This document shows, piece by piece, positions 26,259 through 35,600 of a DNA stretch of 64,000 bases; position 1 is the first letter of the stretch, and every line of letters begins with the position of its first letter. The notes below the pieces were generated by a model that saw nothing but the letters and a program-made list of their open reading frames with translations, was not told the DNA's origin and made no database searches. The translations under genes and the position numbers were made by a program. Source of the stretch: Blastopirellula sediminis (GTDB taxonomy: Bacteria; Planctomycetota; Planctomycetia; Pirellulales; Pirellulaceae); NCBI RefSeq assembly GCF_020966755.1, contig NZ_JAJKFT010000010.1, forward strand, positions 1-64,000. The letters run 5' to 3'.

Positions 26259-27059
26259 ATGAGCGTTCAAACCCTTTACACCGCCGCCACTGGGATGCAG
26301 TCTCTGCAGACCAAGCTCGACGTGATCTCCAATAACCTGGCGAACGTGAACACGACCGCCTTCAAGAAGGATCGCGCCAACTTCGAGGACCTGTTCTACG
26401 ACAACCAGGTCTTGCCGGGGCAGCTGGACGGCGCGTCGAACCCGACCCCGACCGGCACCGCGATCGGCTTGGGCGTTCGCGTCTCGAGCACGCAGACCGA
26501 CTTCCAACAAGGCGCCTTCCGCGAAACCGATCGTTCGCTCGACTGGACGATCCGCGGCAAAGGCTTCTTTCAGGTTCTCGACCCGACGGGCCAAACCTAC
26601 TACACCCGCGCCGGCAACTTCTCGATCAACGCCAACGGCGAAATCGTGACCGGCTCGGCCGGCATCGGTCGACCGCTCGAACCGTCGATCGTTATTCCGC
26701 AAGACACCACCGCCATCGAAGTTTCGTCCGACGGCATCGTTTCGGTGCAGCGTCCCGGTCTCCAGACGCTGGAAGAAGTGGGCCAAATTCAGCTGGCCAC
26801 CTTCATCAACCCGGAAGGCTTGCTGAAGCTCGGCGACAACCTCTACGCCGAAACGAACGCTTCGAGCGCCGCGATTCAAGGCAACCCGAACATCGACGGC
26901 TTCGGCAGCATCGAAAAGGGCTTCCTGGAAGCGTCGAACGTCGAACCGGTCCAGGAACTGATCGATCTGATCACCACGCAACGCTCGTTTGAACTCAACT
27001 CGCAAACCGTGCAGGCCGGCGATCAGATCTTGCAGTTGATCTCGAACCTGCGTCGTTAA
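26259..27059 (+). CDS. flgG: flagellar basal-body rod protein FlgG
   Basis: Distal rod protein, 266 residues, close to the usual 260. N-terminal MSVQTLYTAATGMQSLQTKL and VISNNLANVNTTAFKKDRA, central IRGKGFFQVLDPTGQTYYTR and C-terminal IDLITTQRSFELNSQTVQAG are all typical; GLLKLGDNLYAETNASSAA in between is also a FlgG hallmark. The rod passes through the peptidoglycan layer. flgA follows after 30 bases in the same operon. Confidence 0.95.
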   Translation: MSVQTLYTAATGMQSLQTKLDVISNNLANVNTTAFKKDRANFEDLFYDNQVLPGQLDGASNPTPTGTAIGLGVRVSSTQTDFQQGAFRETDRSLDWTIRGKGFFQVLDPTGQTYYTRAGNFSINANGEIVTGSAGIGRPLEPSIVIPQDTTAIEVSSDGIVSVQRPGLQTLEEVGQIQLATFINPEGLLKLGDNLYAETNASSAAIQGNPNIDGFGSIEKGFLEASNVEPVQELIDLITTQRSFELNSQTVQAGDQILQLISNLRR

Positions 27060-27089
27060 TCGTCCAACGCCTGAAAGAAACCGATTTCC

Positions 27090-27950
27090 ATGCTTCGTCA
27101 CTTCGCCACCTTCGCTCTGCTGCTGACCGGTTTGACCGGCGCCGCTAGCGGCTACGACGTCGTCCTCCGCCGCGAAGCGGTGGTCGTCGAGTCGATCGTC
27201 CGCCTGGGCGACCTGGCCGAAATCGCCGGACCATCGCAGCGTTTTGTGCAAGAGCTGGAGCAGCTGGAACTGTTTCCCGCCCCCAGCTGCGATCGTTCGC
27301 GTTTCGTCACGATCAACGACATCCGCGCCCAACTGAGCGCCCGCGGCTTTCATGACGCCGACCTCTACTTCACCGGCGCCAGCCGAACTCGCATCGTGCG
27401 GACCAGCGGTACGGCCCCGATCAGCGAAGCGGTTCGCTCAACCGGTTCCGGCGTTCAGCGAACCAGCTGGGACGGCGGCCCGCTCGCCGAAGGGGAAACC
27501 TTGGTCGTCCACACCGTTCGCCCGATTCGTCGCGGCGAAGTGATTCAAGCCAAAGACCTGACGGTGCAGCCCCTCAACATCATTCGGACCGAAGGGGACT
27601 TTGAAACGCGGATCGAAGCCCTGGTCGGTAAAGAAGCGATTCGCTCGCTGCCGGCCCAACGCCCAATCGAGTCTGGCTCGGTTCAAGAACCGATCGTCAT
27701 CCATCAGAACGACGTCGTCACCGTGATTGCCAAGATCGGCGGTCTGGCGATTCGCCGCGATGCGATCGCCGTCAGCGACGCCGCCGTCGGTCAACTGCTG
27801 ACGGTGCAAGCGATCTCGCCCGATTCGCGCCGAGGTCAGGAACGAGGCGAAGTGTTCCAGGTTCGCGCCATCGGCCACGGCCAGGCGATGACCCTCAACA
27901 GCGACGAACGTCCGCAGACGACCGTCACCGCTTACCAGGGAGCCCGTTAA
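27090..27950 (+). CDS. flgA: flagellar P-ring assembly chaperone FlgA
   Basis: Periplasmic chaperone for FlgI during P-ring formation. A signal peptide covers about residues 1-20 (FATFALLLTGLTGAASG). The C-terminal half contains an SAF-like domain (VVHTVRPIRRGEVIQAKDLT) and the terminal domain IGGLAIRRDAIAVSDAAVG followed by GEVFQVRAIG. At 286 residues it is somewhat longer than enteric FlgA. Its stop overlaps the flgH start as TAATG, so the two are translationally coupled. Confidence 0.88.
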   Translation: MLRHFATFALLLTGLTGAASGYDVVLRREAVVVESIVRLGDLAEIAGPSQRFVQELEQLELFPAPSCDRSRFVTINDIRAQLSARGFHDADLYFTGASRTRIVRTSGTAPISEAVRSTGSGVQRTSWDGGPLAEGETLVVHTVRPIRRGEVIQAKDLTVQPLNIIRTEGDFETRIEALVGKEAIRSLPAQRPIESGSVQEPIVIHQNDVVTVIAKIGGLAIRRDAIAVSDAAVGQLLTVQAISPDSRRGQERGEVFQVRAIGHGQAMTLNSDERPQTTVTAYQGAR

Positions 27951-28642
27951 TGAACCGCACCGCGATCCTATTCTCGTTGCTCCTGACCGCCGCCTGTTCG
28001 CTGGCCGCGGCCCAAGGCCCGACTTCGAGCCTGGCCCAGCGTAGCTTGCCGGGCGACCCGTCGGTTCCCGGCGAACAAGTGCAAGGCGCCATCCGCGACC
28101 TCAGCTGGTATTACCGCGAACTGCCGCCGCCGCGCAAGATCCAAGCCCAAGACATCGTCCACATTCGCGTCGACGAAGCGGCCGAAATGGAATCGGAAGG
28201 GGATCTGAATCGCCGCAAGCAAGCGAACTTCAACGCGATTCTGGCCAACTGGGTTCACCTGGAAAACCTGAAGGCGATCGTACCCGATGAGCAGAACGAC
28301 GGCTCGCCGCAAATCACCGGTCAATTGACCAGCCGCTATCGCACACAGGGAACTTTGGAAACGTTGGAAGAGGTTCGCTTTCGCGTCGCCGCGACCGTGT
28401 TGGAGATCTTGCCGAACGGCACGCTGAAGCTGGAAGCCCAAAAAGAGATCCAGATCAACAACGAAACCTGGACCTACTACCTGCGCGGGATTTGTCGCGT
28501 CGAAGACATCGATCCCAACAACGTCGTCATGAGCGAACGCCTGGCGAACCTCAGCATCACCAAACGCGAGACCGGTCACATCCGGGACTCGTACAAACGA
28601 GGCTGGGTGCTGAAGATCTGGGACGAATGGAAGTGGTTCTAA
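27950..28642 (+). CDS. flgH: flagellar L-ring protein FlgH
   Basis: Outer-membrane L-ring subunit, 230 residues. The N-terminal segment MNRTAILFSLLLTAACSLAA is a signal peptide; Cys16 could be lipidated, though threonine rather than leucine stands at position -3 of the lipobox. The body has ITGQLTSRYRTQGTLETLEE and the FlgH-type strand VAATVLEILPNGTLKLEAQK, then ICRVEDIDPNNVVMSERLAN. An L-ring implies an outer membrane, which supports a diderm envelope for this planctomycete. Stop and RBS overlap: an AAGGAGG sequence directly follows for flgI. Confidence 0.92.
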   Translation: MNRTAILFSLLLTAACSLAAAQGPTSSLAQRSLPGDPSVPGEQVQGAIRDLSWYYRELPPPRKIQAQDIVHIRVDEAAEMESEGDLNRRKQANFNAILANWVHLENLKAIVPDEQNDGSPQITGQLTSRYRTQGTLETLEEVRFRVAATVLEILPNGTLKLEAQKEIQINNETWTYYLRGICRVEDIDPNNVVMSERLANLSITKRETGHIRDSYKRGWVLKIWDEWKWF

Positions 28643-28656
28643 GGAGGAACGAAAAC

Positions 28657-29784
28657 ATGATCGCAACCGCCATGAAAACCGCCGCCACCCTGTCGTTCGT
28701 CTTGATCGCCGCCGCCTCGGTCGCCGCTCAAACGCAGCCGCAACCGCAACCGTTGGTCGCCGAGCGTTTCCAGATCACGCAACCGCTGTCGACGTTCGTC
28801 CGGGTCAAAGGCCAGGAAGAAAACTACCTGCAAGGGATCGGCCTGGTCGTCGGTTTGAAAGGAACCGGCGATAAGCAACTGACCCCGACCCACAAAGCGT
28901 TGTCGCTGGTCCTGAAGCACCTCGGCAGCAACTCCGGTTCGGGTCCTGATGGCGAATATCTGCCGGAGGCGCTGAAAACCGTCACGAACACCGCGTTGGT
29001 CATCGTCCGGGCTCGCGTGCCGGCCGAAGGCGCCGAAGAAGGGGATTTGATCGATTGCGAAGTGAGCGCGCTCGGCGCCAAAAGCCTTGAAGGGGGTTCG
29101 CTGGCGATCAGCACGCTGCAAGGTCCGAACCCGCACGACAAAACGGTCTGGGCGATGGCGACCGGCAACCTCGAAATCTTCAGCAAGTCGGTGCCGACCA
29201 ACGCTCGCATCAAGTCGGGCTGCCGCATCGAACGTTCGATTCGCAACTCGTTCGTCTCGCCCGAGAACAAGGTCTACCTGGTTCTGAACGACGGTTACAA
29301 AGATTGGCAGATGGCCCAGGAAATCGTCTTCAGCGTCGGCAACTTGCTGCAAGTCGGCCAGGGCTCGTCTTCCAGCAACCAAATCGCCAAGGCGCTCGAT
29401 CAGAAGACGATCGAAGTGCAGATCCCGCCGCAATACCAGTCCGATCCGGTCTTCTTCGTCTCGATCCTGATGGATACGCCGATCGTCGACAAACAGCTGA
29501 ACAACAAGGTCGTCATCAACAAGGCCCGCGGCGTGATCGTCGTCGGCTCGGATGTCGAAATCGGTCCCGACGTCGTCACCCACAACGGCATCAAGATCGA
29601 AACGATCGATCCCGAATCGAACAAGTTCGTGCCGCTCAATACGCAGCCGGCCTATGCGACTCGCCTGAAGGACCTGGTCGACGCGCTCAATACGCTCAAA
29701 GTTCCGGCCGAGGACGTGATCGACATCATCGTCGCGATCCACGCCCAGGGCAAACTGTACGGCGAACTGGTTTTTGTGAACTAA
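28657..29784 (+). CDS. flgI: flagellar P-ring protein FlgI
   Basis: P-ring subunit that surrounds the rod in the periplasm. The start at 28657 is fixed by AAGGAGG at 28641-28647 and by the signal peptide that follows (MKTAATLSFVLIAAASVAAQ). Family motifs include LQGIGLVVGLKGTGDKQLTP near residue 57, NTALVIVRARVP, SLEGGSLAISTLQGPN and the C-terminal VDALNTLKVPAEDVIDIIVA. Length 375 is normal. Confidence 0.95.
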   Translation: MIATAMKTAATLSFVLIAAASVAAQTQPQPQPLVAERFQITQPLSTFVRVKGQEENYLQGIGLVVGLKGTGDKQLTPTHKALSLVLKHLGSNSGSGPDGEYLPEALKTVTNTALVIVRARVPAEGAEEGDLIDCEVSALGAKSLEGGSLAISTLQGPNPHDKTVWAMATGNLEIFSKSVPTNARIKSGCRIERSIRNSFVSPENKVYLVLNDGYKDWQMAQEIVFSVGNLLQVGQGSSSSNQIAKALDQKTIEVQIPPQYQSDPVFFVSILMDTPIVDKQLNNKVVINKARGVIVVGSDVEIGPDVVTHNGIKIETIDPESNKFVPLNTQPAYATRLKDLVDALNTLKVPAEDVIDIIVAIHAQGKLYGELVFVN

Positions 29785-29805
29785 CGACCGTCTGAAAGAA
29801 GAATC

Positions 29806-30225
29806 ATGGTCAGCAACGTCAACGCCAATCTGAACGTCGCCGCTCCGACTGCCGAGCAGTTGGAAGTGCGGGAAAAGTTCGACCAATTCGTCGGCGAGTC
29901 GTTGTTCGGCCAGATGCTGAAGACGATGCGGAAGTCGGTCGGCAAGTCCGCTTATTTCAACGGCGGCCGCGGCGAAGAAGTCTTCCAATCGCAACTCGAT
30001 CAACTGCTTGTCGAAAAACTGTCCCAGGCCAGCGCTCAGGAGCTGTCAGGTCCCATGTTTGAGCAATTTATGTCGCAGCAGAATCTCAGCGGCGAATCGA
30101 ACTCGAGCTCCAACTCGAACGAATCGTCGCAACGCCCCCCTCACTGGAAACAGGTCAGCTTGTTGCAGGCCGTCCAGACGTTGAACGATCAACCGAGCGC
30201 TCCGCTGTTGGACGCCTTGGCGTAA
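29806..30225 (+). CDS. flgJ: FlgJ-type rod-binding protein (no muramidase domain)
   Basis: A 139-residue protein with the N-terminal rod-binding domain of FlgJ only: QLEVREKFDQFVGESLFGQM, LKTMRKSVGKSAYF and GGRGEEVFQSQLDQLLVEKL. Enteric FlgJ has an additional C-terminal peptidoglycan hydrolase domain, absent here; single-domain FlgJ is common outside the gammaproteobacteria and a separate hydrolase is then used. A Ser/Asn-rich linker (SGESNSSSNSNESS) follows the domain. Lies between flgI and flgN. Confidence 0.85.
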   Translation: MVSNVNANLNVAAPTAEQLEVREKFDQFVGESLFGQMLKTMRKSVGKSAYFNGGRGEEVFQSQLDQLLVEKLSQASAQELSGPMFEQFMSQQNLSGESNSSSNSNESSQRPPHWKQVSLLQAVQTLNDQPSAPLLDALA

Positions 30226-30266
30226 ATCACCCTTTCTTCGCCAGCCGCTAGAGTAAGGTCTTCGCT

Positions 30267-30803
30267 ATGCCTTTTACGCCCATAGACGACGCGTCGCAAA
30301 CCTCGGCCGTCGACTGGGAATCGTCCACCGCGGAAGTTCTTCAGGAACTGACCAGCGTCCAGGACGAACTGATCGAAGTGCTCGGCACGAAACGGAGCCA
30401 GATGGTCGCTCGGGACATTCCCGGCATGGAAGCGACGCAACAGCGCGAGCTGGAGTTGATCAAGCGGCTCGAGCAACTTCGGGACGCGCGACATTCGCTC
30501 CTCACTTCCGCCCAACAGCACGGCTTGCCGAGCGATAGCATCCAATCGCTAGCCGAGATGGCTGATGGCGCCGAAGGAGAGAGACTGCGTGAGATAGCCA
30601 GTTCGGCGAAACTCCGGATGCGCACCATCCAGAACGAAACGCTGGTCAACTTCGTGCTAGCCCAACGCTCAGTACTACATTTGTCGCAGATTTTGCAGAT
30701 CATCGCGACCGGCGGCAAACTTCAGCCGACTTATGAACAGGAGAACTCCGCGCAGCAATACAACGCTCAACAGGGAGGTTCTCTTGTGGACCTGGAATCC
30801 TAA
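30267..30803 (+). CDS. flgN: FlgN-like flagellar export chaperone
   Basis: A 178-residue, largely alpha-helical, acidic protein. Its position directly before flgK and the helical pattern (VLQELTSVQDELIEVLGTKR, then LRMRTIQNETLVNFVLAQRS) match the FlgN family, which binds FlgK and FlgL before export. The C-terminal 30 residues are Gln/Asn-rich and probably disordered. Sequence conservation in this family is low, so the assignment rests mainly on context. The anti-sigma factor gene flgM, often next to flgN, is not present. Confidence 0.75.
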   Translation: MPFTPIDDASQTSAVDWESSTAEVLQELTSVQDELIEVLGTKRSQMVARDIPGMEATQQRELELIKRLEQLRDARHSLLTSAQQHGLPSDSIQSLAEMADGAEGERLREIASSAKLRMRTIQNETLVNFVLAQRSVLHLSQILQIIATGGKLQPTYEQENSAQQYNAQQGGSLVDLES

Positions 30804-30839
30804 TTGGGAATTGGGACGGTCCATGGAGAATAGTCAAGG

Positions 30840-32543
30840 ATGACTCTTTACACATCGCTTCAACAAACGAAGAACGCGCTGCTTGCCGCGCAAATCGGGA
30901 TCCAGGTGACGGGCAATAACATTGCCAACGTCAATACGCCCGATTATCTGCGCGAACGAGTCATCTATACCCCTGCGCCGACGCAAAAATATGGCGGCTT
31001 GCTCCTTGGCATGGGGGTGCAGGTCGAAGGGGTCGTTCAACAGGTCGACCATTTTCTCGAAGAACGCCTCCGCAACTCGACCAGCGATCTCGCCAACGGC
31101 GAAACTCAGGAAAACGTCTATTTACAGCTTGAGGCGCTGATCGGCGAACTAAGCGATACTGACATCAGCTCGTCGCTCAATGATTTCCTGGGAAGCATCA
31201 ACGACATCCTGAACCAGCCGGAAGACGTCGGCGTTCGCAACTTGTCGGTCCTCCGCGGTCAGACGCTAGCAGGCGACATCAGCCGCTTATACAGCCGCGC
31301 CAAAGAGATTCACACCGATCTCAATAAGCAAATCAAACAATCGGCCAGCGACATCAATTCGCTGCTCAACGATATCGCCGATTTGAACGTCAAAATTACG
31401 ACGCTGGAAGCGGGGCCGGTCACCAAGAGCGACGCGATCGGTCTCCGCGATCAACGGCAACGCAAATTGACCGAACTGGCCAAGATTATCGACATCAAAG
31501 GGGTCGAGCAGGAGAACGGCTCCGTTTCGGTCTTTCTCGGCGGCGAATACCTGGTTATCGATGGCATTGCACGGCAGGTCGAAACGAAAACGGTCGCCGA
31601 AAACGGCCTGAACAACGTCAAGCTGACGCTCGCCGGAACCGACTCCCCGATTCAGGTCAACTCCGGCAAATTGAAGGGGTTGATCACCTCTCGCGACGAT
31701 ATTGTCGGCGACTTCCTGGGCAACCTGGACGATTTCGCTCGATCGTTGATCTTCGAGTTCAACCGCGTCTTCTCCAGCGGTCAAGGGGAAACCGGTTATC
31801 AGTCGATGACCAGCGAATTCTTCGTCGACGAGTCGGCGATCAACGAGCCGCTCGATCAGGCCGGACTCACCTATACGCCGGTCAACGGTTCGTTCAAGGT
31901 CTACACCCTGAACACGGAAACCGGCCTGACCAAGACGGTCAACATCCCGGTCAAATTAAACGGGTTGTCGGACGACACGTCGCTGCAAGATATCGCCGAT
32001 GCGATCAACAACATTGATGGCCTGTCGGCGTCGATCTCGCTGGACGGACACCTGCAAATCGCCAGCGATTCGGAGAACGTCGAGTTCGCCTTTGGGGACG
32101 ATACCAGCGGCGCGTTGGCGGCGCTCGGGCTGGGAACGTTCTTTACCGGCACATCGGCCAGCACGATCGGCATCCACGACGCGATCAAAACCGATCCGTC
32201 CAAGTTCGCCGCTAGCAAAAACGGCATCGGCGTCGACACCGACAATGCGGTCGATCTGGCCGGATTTTTGGATCGCCCGCTCGATAGCCGCAACGGACAA
32301 ACGATCGACAACATTTACTCGCAATTGGTCGGCGACGTGACGCAGTCGGCTTCGGTCGCCAAGTCGGTGGCCGAAGGATACCGCGTTTTCAAGGAAACGC
32401 TGGATGGGCAAAAGCAAGGGCTCAGCGGCGTCAGCCTCGACGAAGAAGCGGTCAACCTGATTACTTTCCAGCGTCAATTCCAAGCGGCGTCCCGATTGAT
32501 TTCGGTTATCGACGAACTGTTGGAAGTGCTGGTGAACCTATAA
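30840..32543 (+). CDS. flgK: flagellar hook-associated protein FlgK (HAP1)
   Basis: First hook-filament junction protein, 567 residues. N-terminal LYTSLQQTKNALLAAQIGIQ with NNIANVNTPDYLRER, central region with GLRDQRQRKLTELAKIIDIK, and C-terminal SGVSLDEEAVNLITFQRQFQ with AASRLISVIDELLEVL are typical. Residues about 349-430 form a module like the flagellin hook IN motif (SLQDIADAINNIDGLSASIS). No cysteine is present in the whole protein. Unlike FlgL, FliC and FliD it does not carry the 100-residue repeat domain. Confidence 0.95.
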   Translation: MTLYTSLQQTKNALLAAQIGIQVTGNNIANVNTPDYLRERVIYTPAPTQKYGGLLLGMGVQVEGVVQQVDHFLEERLRNSTSDLANGETQENVYLQLEALIGELSDTDISSSLNDFLGSINDILNQPEDVGVRNLSVLRGQTLAGDISRLYSRAKEIHTDLNKQIKQSASDINSLLNDIADLNVKITTLEAGPVTKSDAIGLRDQRQRKLTELAKIIDIKGVEQENGSVSVFLGGEYLVIDGIARQVETKTVAENGLNNVKLTLAGTDSPIQVNSGKLKGLITSRDDIVGDFLGNLDDFARSLIFEFNRVFSSGQGETGYQSMTSEFFVDESAINEPLDQAGLTYTPVNGSFKVYTLNTETGLTKTVNIPVKLNGLSDDTSLQDIADAINNIDGLSASISLDGHLQIASDSENVEFAFGDDTSGALAALGLGTFFTGTSASTIGIHDAIKTDPSKFAASKNGIGVDTDNAVDLAGFLDRPLDSRNGQTIDNIYSQLVGDVTQSASVAKSVAEGYRVFKETLDGQKQGLSGVSLDEEAVNLITFQRQFQAASRLISVIDELLEVLVNL

Positions 32544-32665
32544 CGAATCAACAGAAGTCGCGGTAATTTTTGATGAAAGCGACGCCGAAGACCGCAAATC
32601 GGCCGGCGGCGTCATTACGTACGTACCCAATTTTTTTCGACGCGTTCTAAGCGACGCATACCGCC

Positions 32666-35600
32666 ATGACTCGAATCGTACCGGTCCCGACTACCCGCGT
32701 AAGCGACGGCAACTTGCAGAGTCGCTTGCTCTCGCAATTAGCGGCGAGTCAGGCCAGCCTATTCAATCTGCAGAACCAGCTCAGCACTGGCCGCCGTCTG
32801 CTTGCGCCGAGCGACGACGCTCCGGCGGCGATTCGCGGCATTACGCTTCAGTCGCTGATCGAACGCAAAACGCAGATCAGCGTCAACCTGACGACCAGCC
32901 AGTCGTATCTCTCGGCGACCGACACCGCGATGGCCGGCGCTGCGGACCTGCTTTCCGAAATGCGCGGCCTGGCGGTCATCATGGTCGATTCGACGGCGAC
33001 CGATACGGAAGTCGCCGCCGCCAGTCAGCAGTTTCAAAACGCCCTGCAACAATTCCTGGACATCGGCAATCGCCAGTTCCGCGGTCGCTATCTCTTCGGC
33101 GGCTCGAACACGACGACGACTCCCTTTACCTTGAAGAACGGGCTCGTCACCTACAACGGCAACACGAACGGACTGAACAGCTTCGCGGACGTCGACTTGC
33201 TGTTCGACACCACGGTCAACGGAAACACCGCCTTCGGCGCGATCTCGCCGGAAGTCAAAAGCAAGATCGACCTGAACCCGGTCCTGACCTTGGACACGAA
33301 ACTGTCCGACCTGCGGGGCGGCGCCGGCATCGCCAAGGGGAGCTTCGTCATTTCGGACGGCACGAATCCGGTGACGATCGACATTCGCTCGGCCGAAACG
33401 ATTGGCGACGTGATCAGCTTGATCGAGCGAAATCCGCCTCCGGGACGGAAAATCACGGCGCGAATCGATAACAACGGCCTCAACATCGACATCGACGACG
33501 CCGGCGGCGGCAACCTGACGATCCGGGAAGAAGGGGGAAGTCACGTCGCCGCCCAGCTCGGAATCTTGAAGACCAACGGCAACGGCGTGAATCCGATTGA
33601 AGGCGCCGACCTCAACCCGATCATCACCAAGGCGACCAAGATCTCCGATCTGCTTGGTTCACGCGCCCAGGCGATTATTTCGTACGCCGGGAATAACAAC
33701 GACATCGTTTTGAACGCCAAGAACAACGGCGCCGACGCGAACGGCGTTACGTTGAACCTGGTCAACGACGATCTTTTGCAAGCCAAGTCGGGACTCACTA
33801 AAGGGAACGAAGTCGTCAGCTTCGCCGAAGACCTGCAGCGTGCGCAAACGACGCTCGACCTGGATGGCGCCGGCAACAGTCTGCTGCTCACCGCCAACTC
33901 AACCGACGGCAGTCTCGACGGAGTCCATATCGTCTTCGACTCTTCGGCCGACATCGGCGACTCGGCCGTGATCGGTCCGACGACAACGATCAACGGCGTG
34001 AAGACGATCACCGTTCAAATCGACGATACCGACGAAACGTCGCTGCAAACGTTGTCCGACGCCTTTTTGGCGGATGGGCGGTTTTCGGTCGGTTTCGATA
34101 ACTCGACCGGCGAAACCTACAATCCGTCCAGTTCGGTACTCGCGACCAACAGCTCGAACACCTATACCGCCACCGTCTCGCAAACGGGAGTGAAGGCCCG
34201 CGCCGCCCTCCCCTTGTCCGGCGGCAACAACGACTTGATTTTGACCGCCAATCAAGCCGGCATCGACTTCAACAACGTCAATATCGTGATCGACGCCTCG
34301 GGCGATATCGGCGACGCCGCGACGGCGACCTATACCGATGACGGAACGACGCGAACGTTGACGCTGTCGGTTGACGACAGCGACGAAACCTCGCTGCAAA
34401 CGTTGATGAACGCGATCATCGCGGAAGGGAGCTTCTCGGTTCGGCCGGACAACTCGAACGGCAACACGTTCAATCCGTCGTCGTTCGTTTCTTCGGTCGA
34501 CGACGGTCCGATCGGCAACACCGGCAATAGCGGCGGGGATGAGAACGCGATCTTCGTCCGGGTCGACGCCGATCGCACCAACGCGAATCACCTGGTCAAC
34601 GCGCTGAACAACAACGCGAAATTCAGCGAACTCTATTCGGCCGAAATCGACGAACACGACACGGTCTCCGACTTTCAGCGCGGCTCCGGACTGGTTGACC
34701 TGACCGTGACCGGCACGTTTCAAGGAGGCAGCGGCGCCGACTTTGACGCCGAGTCCGGCCTGCAGATCACCAATGGCGGCGAAACGCAGGTAATCACGCT
34801 GGAAGACGCCGAGACGGTCGAAGATCTGCTCAACATTCTCAATGGCGCCGGTCTGGGCGTGTTGGCCGAGATCAACTCGGCCGGTAGCGGCATCAACCTC
34901 CGTTCCGTGGTGAGCGGCGGCAATTTCAGCATCGGCGAGAACGGCGGCACGACCGCGTCGCAATTGGGACTCCGCACCTTCAGTGAGTCGACGCTTTTGA
35001 GCTCGTTGAACTTCGGGCTGGGCGTGAATACGACCGACGGGACCGACTTTACGATCACGCGTAACGACGGCAAACAACTGGAGATCGACCTCTCCAGCGC
35101 CAAGACGGTCGGCGACGTCCTCAATCTGATCAACAACCATCCGGATAACCAGGACGGCAGCCCGGTCGTCGCCAAGCTCGCCGACTTTGGCAACGGCATC
35201 CAACTGATCGACGACAATCCAGACGGAATCGGTCGTCTGACGATTGAACGGGACAACCTGAGCACGGCGGCCATCGATCTTGGCCTGATGCCGGAAGGGG
35301 CGTTGATCGCAACCGTTTCCGATTCGCCGACCGCGACGCCGGCTGCGGCGACCGTCGAATTCACGCCTCCCGGCGACACCAACAACGCGATTCAAATCAC
35401 GGCGAATCTTCCCGGCACGACCTTCAACAACGTACAGGTCGAATTCGTCAACTCCGCCGCCTCCGGCGACCAGGCGATCGTCAACTACGATCCGACGACG
35501 AAGAAGTTAACGATCGACGTCGATCCGGCGGCGACCACCGCGAATACGGTCATCGCTGCGATCAACGCCGAGGGAACCTTCTCAGCCGATCTCTCCGTTA

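Noticed and set aside
25467-27353. 628-codon open frame antisense to flgF and flgG
   Set aside because: The two rod genes on the plus strand are well conserved and the antisense frame has no motif. The same applies to antisense frames opposite flgI, flgL, fliD and the nuo genes.
28492-28656. upstream in-frame start for flgI
   Set aside because: It overlaps flgH and lacks a ribosome-binding site; AAGGAGG and a signal peptide fix the start at 28657.
32581-32637. possible terminator between flgK and flgL
   Set aside because: GACGCCG/CGGCGTC can pair but the loop is long and the T run is 17 bases away, so transcription of flgL from the upstream operon is the simpler view.
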